From NCBI GenBank assembly GCA_014804485.1, contig JAAUZT010000002.1:1-64000 (forward strand): a stretch of DNA of 64,000 bases, written 5' to 3'. Under the pieces are notes generated by a model. It had not been told where the DNA came from and did no database searches. It saw only the letters and a list, made by a program, of their open reading frames with translations. Positions within the stretch are counted from its first letter, which is position 1. Each line of letters starts with the position of its first letter. This document shows positions 15,653 through 25,291 of this stretch, piece by piece. The position numbers were made by a program, and so were the translations under genes. This stretch comes from Lachnospiraceae bacterium. Its GTDB lineage: Bacteria; Bacillota; Clostridia; Lachnospirales; Lachnospiraceae.

Positions 15653-15684
15653 AATGGCAGAGCTATAGAAAGAAATGGTCTGGG

Positions 15685-18105
15685 ATGGAAGTACATATTT
15701 CAGTCAGGAGTCTGGTGGAGTTTATCCTCCGCTCCGGCGATATCGACAATAGAAGAACGGCATCTCCTGAGAACGCGATGCAGGAGGGGAGCAGAATCCA
15801 CCGTATGATTCAGCGGCGCATGGGGCCGGAATATCAGGCGGAGGTGGGACTTAAGTACGTCTATGATACAGGGGAATATGAAATCATTGTGGAAGGACGT
15901 GCGGATGGGATCATTACGGAGCAGATCTTTCAGGAGCAGTTGACTCAACAAGTCAGAGTAACCATTGATGAAATCAAGGGAGTATTTCGGGACATTAAGA
16001 AAATGAAAGACTCCGTGCCGGTTCATCTGGCGCAGGCAAAGTGTTACGCTTATATCTATGCTGCACAGAACGGTCTGAATGCAATTCGTGTGCGCATGAC
16101 ATACTGCCATATGGAAACCGAGGAGATACGCTATTTTCATTATGACTATACCTATCAGGAGCTGCGGGAATGGTTCGAGGAAGTGATGGAACAGTATCGC
16201 AAATGGGCGGACTACAGCTTTGCATGGCAGAAGATGAGACAGGAATCCATCACGGCGCTTACGTTTCCGTATTCTTACAGAGAGGGGCAGAAGGAGCTGG
16301 CCTCCTATGTCTATCGGACGATCTATCATAAGCGGAAACTGTTTATTGAGGCACCCACCGGCGTGGGGAAGACGCTCTCCACGGTATTTCCGGCAGTGAA
16401 AGCTATGGGGGAGGAGCTGTGCGAGAAGATATTTTATCTGACGGCCAAGACCATTACCCGTACGGTAGCCGACCATACCTTCGCACTCCTCAGAGAGAAT
16501 GGTTTAAAGTTTAAGAGCGTTATGCTGACGGCGAAGGACAAGATCTGTTTCATGGAGGAAACGGAGTGCAATCCGGAGCATTGTCCCTACGCCAAGGGGC
16601 ATTACGACAGGATCAACGACGCAATGTACGATATGCTCACCCATGAGGATGTCTACAGCAGGGAAAAAATAGAGGAATATGCAAAGAAACACAGAGTATG
16701 TCCGTTTGAGATGTGTCTGGACATGAGCCTTTTTGCAGATGCGGTCATCTGTGATTACAATTATGTGTTTGATCCGCATGTGTATCTGCGCAGATTTTTT
16801 GCCGAGGGAATCCGGGGAGATTATATCTTCTTAATTGATGAGGCTCACAATTTAGTGGAGCGGGGCCGGGATATGTACAGTGCAGTGCTTCGCAAGGAGG
16901 ATTTTCTGGAGTTAAAAAGGACGGTCCGGGCATATGACGAGCGGATTGCCAAGAATCTGGATAAATGTAACAAGGAATTGCTTGTCCTGAAAAGAGAGTG
17001 TGAAAATTACAGAGTGGAGGAGTACATTGATCACTTCGTGCGGGCATTGACGAGGCTGAGCGCGGCGATTGACGATTACCTGGAGGAGCATGAGGACAGC
17101 CCGGTGCGCAGCGAGATATTGGATTTTTATTTTGAGGTGTCCCATTTTCTGGAGATGTATGAGCTTCTGGATGAGAATTATGTGACTTACTCGGAGATGG
17201 AGTCGGATGGCAGTTTTATACTTAAGCTTTTCTGCGTCAATCCGGCGAAGAATCTCAGAGAGTGTATGCAGCGTGGAAGAAGTACGATCCTGTTTTCGGC
17301 GACACTACTGCCGATCGGATATTATAAGACGCTGCTGGGAGCGGATGAAGGAGATTATGAGGTGTACGCCAAGTCGGTGTTTAATCCGGAGAAGATGGGC
17401 CTATACATCGGCAGCGACGTAACCAGCAGATATACGCGAAGAGGTGACGAGGAATATTATCGGATTGCTTCTTATATCCATGAGGTAGTGCGGCAGAGGC
17501 ACGGCAATTATATGCTGTTCTTTCCGTCCCATGCTTTTTTGCGAAATGTTTATGAGATTTATATGCGTTATTTCAATGCAGAGGGAACCGAGGAGTGCAT
17601 CGTGCAGGAAGATTATATGAATGAGCAGGCGCGGGAGGCGTTTCTGAACAGGTTTACCGGTAATGAGGACTGTGACCTGAATGCGCTGATCAGGATGGAA
17701 ATCGAGGTGGAGGAAGATAGAAGTCTGCTGGGATTCTGTGTGATGGGCGGTATTTTCAGTGAGGGCATCGATTTAAAGAATGACAGCCTGATTGGTGCCG
17801 TCATTATCGGCACCGGGCTTCCGCAGGTATGCAATGAGCGGGAACTGTTGAAAAATTATTTCGATGGATGGGGAGAGAACGGGTTTGACTACGCATATCG
17901 GTATCCCGGTATAAATAAGGTGTTGCAGGCAGCGGGCAGAGTCATCCGTACCGTAGAAGACTTCGGGATCGTGGCGCTCTTGGATGACAGGTTCCTGTCG
18001 CCTGCTTATCAGAGACTATTTCCCAGAGAGTGGGAAAATTATGAAGTCGTAACGGTTGACCGTATTGGTCGGCGAGTGGAACGCTTCTGGGACGAGTGGC
18101 TGTAA
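15685..18105 (+). CDS. Cas4-like nuclease fused to FeS superfamily 2 (DinG/XPD-type) helicase
   Basis: An 806-aa protein. Residues 1-180 look like a PD-(D/E)XK nuclease of the Cas4/AddB type: His40, GRAD with Asp74, DEIK with Asp95/Lys98, and a Gln117...Tyr121 motif. The helicase follows with Walker A PTGVGKT (224-230) and DEAH (385-388). Cysteines 288, 295, 300 and 339 or 344 lie where XPD-family helicases hold their 4Fe-4S cluster. The C-terminal helicase half has GGIFSEGIDL and QAAGRVIR. The protein would unwind and probably cut DNA in repair. It sits between DNA repair genes (the SOS pair and endonuclease IV), though it shows no LexA box of its own. Confidence 0.85.
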   Translation: MEVHISVRSLVEFILRSGDIDNRRTASPENAMQEGSRIHRMIQRRMGPEYQAEVGLKYVYDTGEYEIIVEGRADGIITEQIFQEQLTQQVRVTIDEIKGVFRDIKKMKDSVPVHLAQAKCYAYIYAAQNGLNAIRVRMTYCHMETEEIRYFHYDYTYQELREWFEEVMEQYRKWADYSFAWQKMRQESITALTFPYSYREGQKELASYVYRTIYHKRKLFIEAPTGVGKTLSTVFPAVKAMGEELCEKIFYLTAKTITRTVADHTFALLRENGLKFKSVMLTAKDKICFMEETECNPEHCPYAKGHYDRINDAMYDMLTHEDVYSREKIEEYAKKHRVCPFEMCLDMSLFADAVICDYNYVFDPHVYLRRFFAEGIRGDYIFLIDEAHNLVERGRDMYSAVLRKEDFLELKRTVRAYDERIAKNLDKCNKELLVLKRECENYRVEEYIDHFVRALTRLSAAIDDYLEEHEDSPVRSEILDFYFEVSHFLEMYELLDENYVTYSEMESDGSFILKLFCVNPAKNLRECMQRGRSTILFSATLLPIGYYKTLLGADEGDYEVYAKSVFNPEKMGLYIGSDVTSRYTRRGDEEYYRIASYIHEVVRQRHGNYMLFFPSHAFLRNVYEIYMRYFNAEGTEECIVQEDYMNEQAREAFLNRFTGNEDCDLNALIRMEIEVEEDRSLLGFCVMGGIFSEGIDLKNDSLIGAVIIGTGLPQVCNERELLKNYFDGWGENGFDYAYRYPGINKVLQAAGRVIRTVEDFGIVALLDDRFLSPAYQRLFPREWENYEVVTVDRIGRRVERFWDEWL

Positions 18106-18117
18106 ACGAGGATATTT

Positions 18118-18154
18118 CCCGCAGAATACAGGTTTGGGCATTGTGTTCTGCGGG
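18118..18154. terminator. Hairpin between convergent helicase and nfo genes
   Basis: CCCGCAGAA/TTCTGCGGG stem between two convergent genes. It probably terminates both directions although no long T-tract is present. Confidence 0.5.
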
Positions 18155-18175
18155 AGCTGATATTATGCCGCCGGG

Positions 18176-19039
18176 TTATTGCGCCCGCAGCAGCATAATC
18201 TCTTCCTTATAGGGCGGCACCTTCTTGTCCAGGTCAGTCAATGACGGAATGTAGGGAGTTTCCAGTATCTTGGGAAGATGTATGAAATCAGGATGGTGGA
18301 CAATGTATCGCAGAGCCTCCGTTCCGATGGTGCCCTCGCCGATGTTGGCATGGCGGTCTTTGGCCGCACCGCGCTCATTTTTGCTGTCATTGATATGAAA
18401 CAGGGCAATCTGCGATTTTCCAATCAGTTGATCAAATCGGTCAATTACCCCGTCGAAATCATTTACGATATCATAACCGGAATCGTTTAAATGGCATGTG
18501 TCCATACAAACGCGCAGTTTATCACTGTGAGTGACTTTGTCGTAGATGGCAGCCAGTTCTTCAAAACTGCGCCCGATCTCGGAACCTTTACCGGCCATGG
18601 TCTCCAGCGCAATATAGCAGTCCTGTGTTCCGGTAAGCACTTCGTTCAGGCCTTGAGCAATCCGGTCAATACCTGCCTCTGATCCTGCACCCACGTGTGC
18701 ACCGGGGTGCAGGATCAGGATATGAGAACCCATGGCGATCGTACGCTCGATTTCCAGTGCAAGGAATTCCACCGCAATTTCGTAGGTGGCGGGATTGACC
18801 GTATTAGCCAAATTGATGATATAAGGTGCATGAACAACGAAATCGTTGATTCCGTGGGCATGCATATATTCCCATGCAGGGGAGATGTTCAGTTCCCCGA
18901 TAGCCTTTCGTTTCGTATTCTGAGGTGCACCTGTGTATAACATGAAGGTGTCAGCCTCATAAGACACCGCTTCCTTCGCGGAGCCCAGCATCATTTCTTT
19001 ACCACTCATTCCCACATGAGATCCCAGTATCGGCTGCAT
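18176..19039 (-). CDS. nfo: Deoxyribonuclease IV (AP endonuclease)
   Basis: A 287-aa protein of the expected length for endonuclease IV. Metal-site segments are visible in order: [12 protein letters not shown] at the N-terminus, [78 protein letters not shown] and ILETP. These carry the His, Glu and Asp ligands of the three-zinc centre. It cleaves DNA 5' of abasic sites in base-excision repair. It is convergent with the helicase gene and has a GGAAAGG RBS. Confidence 0.95.
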   Translation of the reverse strand: MQPILGSHVGMSGKEMMLGSAKEAVSYEADTFMLYTGAPQNTKRKAIGELNISPAWEYMHAHGINDFVVHAPYIINLANTVNPATYEIAVEFLALEIERTIAMGSHILILHPGAHVGAGSEAGIDRIAQGLNEVLTGTQDCYIALETMAGKGSEIGRSFEELAAIYDKVTHSDKLRVCMDTCHLNDSGYDIVNDFDGVIDRFDQLIGKSQIALFHINDSKNERGAAKDRHANIGEGTIGTEALRYIVHHPDFIHLPKILETPYIPSLTDLDKKVPPYKEEIMLLRAQ

Positions 19040-19488
19040 ATCTGAATACCATCCTTTCCTATTTCGATTGACCTATAACGTCAACCCACAAAATCTATTG
19101 ACTGATATGAAAACATTATACAATATTTATTGACACCTTTCATCATGGGAAATTTAGAAAAGTGACAAAATTATAATAGAAAATTCCGAAAATGACATTC
19201 TTTTTTGACAAAAAAGGTGGAAAATTTATCATGATATGACATAGATGTCGATGTGGATAACTATGTGGAAATTGGGGATTTCTTTGGCAATTTGCAGTGT
19301 TTTTCATAAAATAATGGGTAAAATGCTGTGGAAAAGTCGACAAACGGATTTTAGTTCATTCAAAAAGATACTCTTCCGGTCAATACATCGATACTTTGCA
19401 AATATAAGGAAACAGTGATAAAATAGAGAATGTGAGAATTCAAGAAACAAAATAAAATGAGAGAGCATAAAGAAGAGGAGCGAATATT
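19040..19488. other. AT-rich intergenic region with GH13 promoter
   Basis: The only clear signal is a promoter for the next gene: TTGCAA (19396-19401), 17 bp, TAAAAT (19419-19424). A single DnaA-box-like TGTGGATAA occurs at about 19252, too little to suggest an origin. No RNA gene or credible coding sequence is seen. Confidence 0.6.
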
Positions 19489-20799
19489 ATGTGGGCTTAT
19501 GAGAGTGTTTTTTATCAGATCTATCCGTTGGGATTTTGCGGAGCGCCTTTTGAGAATGACGGACAGTTGGTACATAGAATCCTGAAAGTGAATGACTGGA
19601 TTCCCCATATGAAGAAGCTGGGAATAAACGCCATCTATTTTTCTCCCGTATTTGAATCCGATACCCACGGATACAATACGAGGGATTACCACACCATCGA
19701 CTGCAGACTGGGAACGAATGAAGATTTTAAGGAAGTATGTAAGAATCTGCATGACAACGGGATCAAAGTAGTACTGGACGGCGTCTTTAATCATGTGGGA
19801 AGAGGATTCTGGGCATTTCAGGATGTACTAAAGAATCGGGAGAATTCTCCATATCTTGGCTGGTTCAATATTAATCTGGGCGGCAACTCCAACTATAATG
19901 ATGGTCTGTGGTATGAAGGCTGGGAAGGAAATTACGATCTGGTAAAGCTTAACTTAAGACATGAGGACGTGATCAACCATATCCTGGACAGCGTCAGAGG
20001 ATGGGTGGAAGAATTCGACATCGACGGACTCAGGCTGGATGTGGCATATTGCCTGGATCATGATTTTGTCAGGAGACTGCGTGGCTTTACGGATGGTCTG
20101 AAGCCGGATTTCTATTTATTGGGAGAGATGCTTCACGGTGATTACAAAACGCTCGTCAACGGGCAGATGTTACATTCCGCTACGAACTATGAGTGTTATA
20201 AGGGGTTGTTTTCCAGCTTTAACAGCATGAACATGTTTGAGATCAATCATTCACTGCTCAGACAGTTTGGTCCTGAGAACTGGACTTTATATAAGGGAGA
20301 ACACATGTTATCTTTTGTAGATAACCATGATGTGACGAGGATCGCGAGCAATCTGAACAACGAGGCACATTTACCGTTGATTTATGCACTGTGTTTCGGT
20401 ATGCCCGGCATTCCCTGTGTATATTACGGCAGTGAATGGGGTGCGAAAGCGCACAAGAGCGAGGGAGATCCGGCGCTCAGAGCCTGCTTCGAGAAGCCGG
20501 AGTGGACTGAGCTGTGTGAATGGATCAGCAGACTCGCCGAGGCGAAGAAAAATTCCGCGGCCCTCAACTATGGAGATTTTCGTTCTGTTGTATTGACGAA
20601 TAAGCAGTGTATTTTCGAGCGTAAGTGTGACAGTGAGAGAGTGCTTGTGGCAATTAATGCGGACAGCGAGAGTTACACCGCGCATTTCGACGCGGGCTGC
20701 GGCATGGCGGTGGATCTGATCAGCGGAGAAAACCATGATTTCGGCGGCGGAAGCGAGCTGCCGGGATACAGCGCCTTTTTCTGGAAAATGGAAAAATAG
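19489..20799 (+). CDS. GH13 family alpha-glucan hydrolase, cytoplasmic
   Basis: A 436-aa enzyme with the four GH13 motifs: DGVFNHVGR (about 97-105), GLRLDVA with nucleophile Asp184, LLGEML with acid/base Glu213, and FVDNHDVTR with Asp281. There is no signal peptide or separate N-terminal domain, and the C-terminal beta domain is short. The size and the early VFYQIYPLGFCGAP resemble intracellular maltodextrin/neopullulanase-type enzymes, but the exact specificity cannot be read from the sequence. It is monocistronic with a strong terminator at 20867. Confidence 0.9.
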   Translation: MWAYESVFYQIYPLGFCGAPFENDGQLVHRILKVNDWIPHMKKLGINAIYFSPVFESDTHGYNTRDYHTIDCRLGTNEDFKEVCKNLHDNGIKVVLDGVFNHVGRGFWAFQDVLKNRENSPYLGWFNINLGGNSNYNDGLWYEGWEGNYDLVKLNLRHEDVINHILDSVRGWVEEFDIDGLRLDVAYCLDHDFVRRLRGFTDGLKPDFYLLGEMLHGDYKTLVNGQMLHSATNYECYKGLFSSFNSMNMFEINHSLLRQFGPENWTLYKGEHMLSFVDNHDVTRIASNLNNEAHLPLIYALCFGMPGIPCVYYGSEWGAKAHKSEGDPALRACFEKPEWTELCEWISRLAEAKKNSAALNYGDFRSVVLTNKQCIFERKCDSERVLVAINADSESYTAHFDAGCGMAVDLISGENHDFGGGSELPGYSAFFWKMEK

Positions 20800-20866
20800 G
20801 AAAATTAACAAAAAACTATTGACAAAATTGTAGAATTTGACTATTATTTTTCTAAGTTTCAAGGGT

Positions 20867-20901
20867 GGGACTTCTTATTATTATATAGAAGTCCCTTTTT
20901 T
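20867..20901 (+). terminator. Rho-independent terminator after GH13
   Basis: GGGACTTCT/AGAAGTCCC stem followed by TTTTTT. Confidence 0.9.
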
Positions 20902-21008
20902 GAACCTTAACCGAAAAAACTTTTTTTCAATTGCGGGATTTGTGTATGTGCGCTGCCTGTCACAAACTCGTTATGTACAAGAAGCAGCGCAGAAATGAGG
21001 AGAAGATT

Positions 21009-22283
21009 ATGAAGAAGAAAATGTTAAGTCTTGTGCTTGCAGGAGCCATGATGGCAACAGTGCTGACTGGCTGTGGTTCTACAGGCGCAGATGCCGGCAG
21101 TACGGCTGAGGGAACAACGGTTGATGCAGCAGAGGATACGGGCGCGGACAATGCGGAAACGGATGCTGCAGATACAGAGAGTGCGGATGCGACAGACGCT
21201 GCACAGACAGCCGGTGCAGGCGGCACGTTTAAGATCGGCGGTATCGGTCCTCTGACCGGTGGTGCGGCAGTATACGGTATCGCGGCGATGAACGGTTCTC
21301 AGATCGCAGTTGACGAGATCAATGCGGCAGGCGGTATATGCGGTATGACGGTTGAGTTGAATTTCCAGGACGACGAACTGGATGCGGAGAAATCCGTGAA
21401 TGCGTACAATACATTGAAGGACTGGGGTATGCAGGTGCTGGACGGCTGTGTAACCAGCGGATGTTCCATTGCAGTAGCAGCTAAGAGTGTGGAGGATCAG
21501 ATTTTCCAGTTGACTCCGTCAGGTTCTGCTGTAGAGTGTGTTACCAATGATAACTCTTTCCGCGTATGTTTCTCAGACCCTAACCAGGGATCGGCATCCG
21601 CGCAGTATATCGGTGAGAATGGTCTTGCTTCTAAGATTGCGGTCATCTATGACAGCTCCGATGTATATTCCTCAGGTATTTATGAGAAGTTTGCACAGGA
21701 AGCGGCAAATCAGCCTTTTGAGATCGTGACGGCAGGTGCTTTCACGGCGGACAACAAGACGGATTTCTCCGTACAGTTACAGCAGGCAAAAGATGCGGGA
21801 GCTGACCTTGTGTTCCTTCCGATATATTATAATGAAGCAGCTCTGATCTTAAAACAGGCTTCCGATATGGGATTTGATGTGCAGTTCTTCGGTTGTGACG
21901 GTCTGGACGGTATTTTGGGTGTTGAGAACTTCGACGCTTCCTTAGCGGAGGATGTTATGCTTCTGACTCCTTTCGCAGCAGATGCAACAGATGATCTGAC
22001 AGTGAAGTTTGTTACCACATATAATGAGAAATTCGGTGAGACCCCGAACCAGTTCGCAGCGGACGGCTACGATGCGGTTTACACCATCAAGGCAGCGGCA
22101 GAGCAGGCAGGGATCACGGCGGATATGTCCAACGAAGAGATTTGCACAGCGCTGTCAGCAGCAATGACACAGATCCAGGTAGACGGACTTACCGGTGCCG
22201 GCATTACATGGGACGCTTCCGGTGAACCCACCAAAGCTCCTAAGGCAGTTATAATCAAGAACGGCGTATATACAGCTATGTAG
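21009..22283 (+). CDS. livJ: Branched-chain amino acid ABC transporter, substrate-binding lipoprotein
   Basis: A 424-aa protein starting MKKKMLSLVLAGAMMATV with the lipobox LTGC, so it is anchored to the outer face of the membrane. A low-complexity Ala/Thr/Asp/Glu linker of about 50 residues precedes the binding domain, which opens with FKIGGIGPLTGGAAVYG, the type I periplasmic fold of Leu/Ile/Val receptors. GAGGAGAAG sets the start; the longer frame upstream lacks a signal sequence. It is the first gene of a five-gene liv cluster and is separated from livH by a 150-bp structured repeat, which may let the receptor be expressed above the membrane parts. Confidence 0.92.
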   Translation: MKKKMLSLVLAGAMMATVLTGCGSTGADAGSTAEGTTVDAAEDTGADNAETDAADTESADATDAAQTAGAGGTFKIGGIGPLTGGAAVYGIAAMNGSQIAVDEINAAGGICGMTVELNFQDDELDAEKSVNAYNTLKDWGMQVLDGCVTSGCSIAVAAKSVEDQIFQLTPSGSAVECVTNDNSFRVCFSDPNQGSASAQYIGENGLASKIAVIYDSSDVYSSGIYEKFAQEAANQPFEIVTAGAFTADNKTDFSVQLQQAKDAGADLVFLPIYYNEAALILKQASDMGFDVQFFGCDGLDGILGVENFDASLAEDVMLLTPFAADATDDLTVKFVTTYNEKFGETPNQFAADGYDAVYTIKAAAEQAGITADMSNEEICTALSAAMTQIQVDGLTGAGITWDASGEPTKAPKAVIIKNGVYTAM

Positions 22284-22318
22284 TATGATATGGATGCTTG
22301 CATATCATCCATAACCTA

Positions 22319-22471
22319 GCTCGAAGGAAAGATGATTTCTTAAGGAACCCCTTAAAAAGCGTCGGCACTTAGCGAGGTTATGAGTTGCTTTGCAACTCTT
22401 CGAGCTTAGTGACCGCTACGCTTTTTACGGAGCGAGAGCGCGGTGACGAAGAAATCATCTTTTCTTCGAGC
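22319..22471 (+). repeat. Family-2 structured dispersed repeat, copy B
   Basis: Arms GCTCGAAGGAAAGATGATTT (22319 on) and the complementary 22451-22471 pair over 21 bp with one G-T wobble. The core shares CTTAAAAAGCGTC, GCGAGGTTATGAGTTGC and CTACGCTTTTTACGGAGCG with copy A at 12415-12566. It sits between livJ and livH, directly after an ATGATATG/CATATCAT hairpin at about 22286-22309, inside an operon. Confidence 0.8.
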
Positions 22472-22523
22472 GGACCATACAAGAATATGAAACAACCATG
22501 AACAAGAGAACAGAGGTGTAAAT

Positions 22524-23405
22524 ATGAGTTTTGCAGCCCATTTGATAAACGGAATCAGTTTAGGAAGTGTGTACGCGCTGATCGCACTTGGCTACACGAT
22601 GGTATACGGTATTGCCAAGATGCTGAATTTCGCCCACGGCGATGTCATTATGATCGGCGGCTATGTGGTGTTTGTGACGGTCAGCGGCATGGGACTGAAT
22701 CCCCTCGCGTCGATCATTATATCCATGGCGGTGTGCACGATCTTAGGCGTGACGATTGAGCGGGTGGCATACAGGCCTCTTCGGGGAGCTTCACCGCTTG
22801 CCGTACTTATTACGGCAATCGGTGTCAGCTACCTGTTACAAAATATTGCGCTTCTCGTATTCGGTTCGGATACGAAGGCATTCACGAATGTAGTGACATT
22901 ACCGAATTTGGAATTGTTTGACGGACAGTTAGTCATCAAAAGCGTGACTATTGTGACTGTTATAGTCAATATTGTTATCATGGTCGGTCTTACCCTTTTT
23001 GTGAAAAAGACCAAGATCGGACGCGCCATGACGGCGGTGTCCGAAGATCAGGGCGCGGCACAGCTTATGGGAATCAACGTGAACGGCACGATTGCCGTGA
23101 CCTTTGCCATTGGTTCTTCTCTCGCGGCAATCGCGGGTGTGCTCTTATGTTCTGCTTATCCGGCGCTTACGCCATACACCGGCTCCATGCCCGGTATTAA
23201 GGCTTTCGTGGCGGCGGTATTCGGCGGGATCGGTTCGATTCCCGGCGCTTTTATCGGCGGAATTCTGCTGGGTGTTATTGAGAATCTGAGCAAAGCCTAT
23301 ATTTCTTCCCAGCTTTCCGATGCGATCGTATTCAGTATTCTGATCATCGTGTTATTAGTGAAACCTACCGGACTTCTCGGCAGGAAGATTCAGGAAAAGG
23401 TTTAA
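22524..23405 (+). CDS. livH: Branched-chain amino acid ABC transporter permease LivH
   Basis: A 293-aa membrane protein with about eight helices. The N-terminus LINGISLGSVYALIALGYTMVYGI and the following NFAHGDVIMIGGY are the classic LivH/BraD signatures. The permease-ATPase contact region is near AVSEDQGAAQLMGINV. It forms the channel with LivM. GAGGTG RBS; 20 bp before livM. Confidence 0.95.
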   Translation: MSFAAHLINGISLGSVYALIALGYTMVYGIAKMLNFAHGDVIMIGGYVVFVTVSGMGLNPLASIIISMAVCTILGVTIERVAYRPLRGASPLAVLITAIGVSYLLQNIALLVFGSDTKAFTNVVTLPNLELFDGQLVIKSVTIVTVIVNIVIMVGLTLFVKKTKIGRAMTAVSEDQGAAQLMGINVNGTIAVTFAIGSSLAAIAGVLLCSAYPALTPYTGSMPGIKAFVAAVFGGIGSIPGAFIGGILLGVIENLSKAYISSQLSDAIVFSILIIVLLVKPTGLLGRKIQEKV

Positions 23406-23425
23406 GCGAAGGGAAGGAGTAGAAT

Positions 23426-24499
23426 ATGAAAACGAAAGCGGGCAGATTAAGTAAAACAACGAAGAATGATCTGATCACCTATGCCATGGTGATCCTTGCA
23501 TATATTGTAATGCAGCTTCTGGTTTCCACAGGACATGTATCCAGTTTGATTCAGGGGCTGTTGGTGCCTTTCTGTACTTATGCGATCGTGGCGATCGCTT
23601 TAAATCTGACGGTAGGAATTCTGGGAGAGCTGAGTCTCGGACATGCGGGGTTCATGTGCGTGGGAGCTTTTTCCAGCGCAGTATTTTCCCTGGCGTTTAA
23701 AGATGCCATACCGAGCGGACCGCGGTTTTTCATTGCGCTGCTCATTGGTGCGGTTACTGCGGCTCTGGTAGGTTTTCTGGTGGGTATTCCGGTACTTCGC
23801 CTTCGGGGTGACTATCTGGCGATTGTGACACTTGCTTTTGGAGAAATCATTAAGAATATCGTTAATGCACTGTATCTCGGCGTGGATTCTAACGGTTTGC
23901 ATTTTACTATGAAGGACGCATTGTCACTTAATATGGAAGAAGACGGTGTGGTGTTGATTAAGGGAGCACAAGGAGTCACGGGCACACCGAACGATTCCAA
24001 CTTTACCGTTGGTGTGATTCTGGTTCTGGTCACACTTTTCATCGTGTTGAACTTTATCCATTCCAGAACGGGACGTGCGGTTATGTCGATTCGTGATAAT
24101 CGGATCGCCGCCGAGTCTGTAGGGATTAATGTGACGAAATATAAACTGATTGCATTTACGATCTCGGCTTCACTGGCCGGCGTGGCGGGCGTGCTCTATG
24201 CGCATAATTTGTCCTCGTTGACCGCACTGCCTAAGAACTTCGGATATAACATGTCCATTCTGATTCTCGTATTTGTTGTGCTGGGCGGTATCGGTAATAT
24301 TCGCGGCTCCATTATTGCGGCGGTGCTTCTGACACTTTTACCGGAGGTTTTAAGAGTGTTAAGCGATTATCGTATGCTGATCTACGCCATCGTGTTGATT
24401 GCTATGATGATCTTTAACTGGAGTCCGAATGCAATCTTCTTCAGAAAACGGGTGAAACAGCGTTTGACAGCGGGCAGGAAGTCCGGGAAGGAGGCATAA
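23426..24499 (+). CDS. livM: Branched-chain amino acid ABC transporter permease LivM
   Basis: A 357-aa membrane protein. LNLTVGILGELSLGHAGFMCVGAF, LRLRGDYLAIVTLAFGEI and SIRDNRIAAESVGINVTKYK are LivM/BraE family segments. The insert with MKDALSLNMEEDGVVL is a variable extracellular loop. It pairs with LivH. AAGGAG RBS; four bases before livG. Confidence 0.95.
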   Translation: MKTKAGRLSKTTKNDLITYAMVILAYIVMQLLVSTGHVSSLIQGLLVPFCTYAIVAIALNLTVGILGELSLGHAGFMCVGAFSSAVFSLAFKDAIPSGPRFFIALLIGAVTAALVGFLVGIPVLRLRGDYLAIVTLAFGEIIKNIVNALYLGVDSNGLHFTMKDALSLNMEEDGVVLIKGAQGVTGTPNDSNFTVGVILVLVTLFIVLNFIHSRTGRAVMSIRDNRIAAESVGINVTKYKLIAFTISASLAGVAGVLYAHNLSSLTALPKNFGYNMSILILVFVVLGGIGNIRGSIIAAVLLTLLPEVLRVLSDYRMLIYAIVLIAMMIFNWSPNAIFFRKRVKQRLTAGRKSGKEA

Positions 24500-24502
24500 G
24501 AT

Positions 24503-25261
24503 ATGGCATTATTGGAAGTGAAAAACTTAGGGATCTCTTTCGGCGGTCTGCGTGCGGTCAATGAATTTAATATTTCTGTGGAAAAAGGACAGCTTTACGG
24601 ATTAATCGGACCTAATGGTGCGGGTAAGACGACGGTCTTTAACCTGTTGACGGGAGTGTATCAGCCGGATGAGGGCGCCATCCTTTTAGACGGTGTAAAT
24701 CTGACAGGGAAGAAGACGATTGAAATCTGCAAAGCGGGTATTGCCAGAACTTTTCAGAATATCAGACTGTTTGGTGACATGCCTGTACTTGATAATGTTA
24801 AGGTGGGACTGCATAACCATTATCCCTATTCGACCTTAGAGGGGATTCTGCGTCTGCCTCGTTATCATAAAGTAGAGAGAGAAATGAATGAGAAGGCGAT
24901 GGAACTGCTCAAGGTGTTCGGGTTAGAGGACTATGCGGACTATCAGGCGGAGAATCTTCCTTACGGGCAGCAGAGAAAATTAGAAATCGCCAGAGCCATG
25001 GCAACTGACCCGAAGCTGCTGCTGTTAGATGAGCCGGCGGCGGGCATGAACCCTAATGAGACGAAGGAACTTATGGATACGATCCGCTTCGTGCGGGATC
25101 ATTTCGATATGACGATTCTGTTGATCGAGCATGATATGAAGCTGGTGTCCGGAATCTGCGAGAGGCTGACGGTGCTTAACTTCGGTGAGGTGCTGACACA
25201 GGGTGATACGCAGGACGTGTTGAATAATCCGGAGGTTATTACGGCATATTTAGGAAGCTAA
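24503..25261 (+). CDS. livG: Branched-chain amino acid ABC transporter ATP-binding protein LivG
   Basis: A 252-aa ATPase. Walker A GPNGAGKTT, the LivG-type linker GIARTFQNIRLF, signature region LPYGQQRKLEIARAMA, Walker B LLLLDEPAAGMNP and the switch histidine in IEHDMK are all intact. The signature is YGQQR instead of SGGQ, as is normal for LivG proteins. GGAGG RBS. Confidence 0.95.
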   Translation: MALLEVKNLGISFGGLRAVNEFNISVEKGQLYGLIGPNGAGKTTVFNLLTGVYQPDEGAILLDGVNLTGKKTIEICKAGIARTFQNIRLFGDMPVLDNVKVGLHNHYPYSTLEGILRLPRYHKVEREMNEKAMELLKVFGLEDYADYQAENLPYGQQRKLEIARAMATDPKLLLLDEPAAGMNPNETKELMDTIRFVRDHFDMTILLIEHDMKLVSGICERLTVLNFGEVLTQGDTQDVLNNPEVITAYLGS

Positions 25262-25291
25262 TTAAAGCGTATAGAAGGGAAGAATTAATGT

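Noticed and set aside
19252-19260. DnaA-box-like TGTGGATAA as part of a replication origin
   Set aside because: A single site without a cluster of boxes, an AT-rich unwinding element next to it, or dnaA/dnaN nearby.
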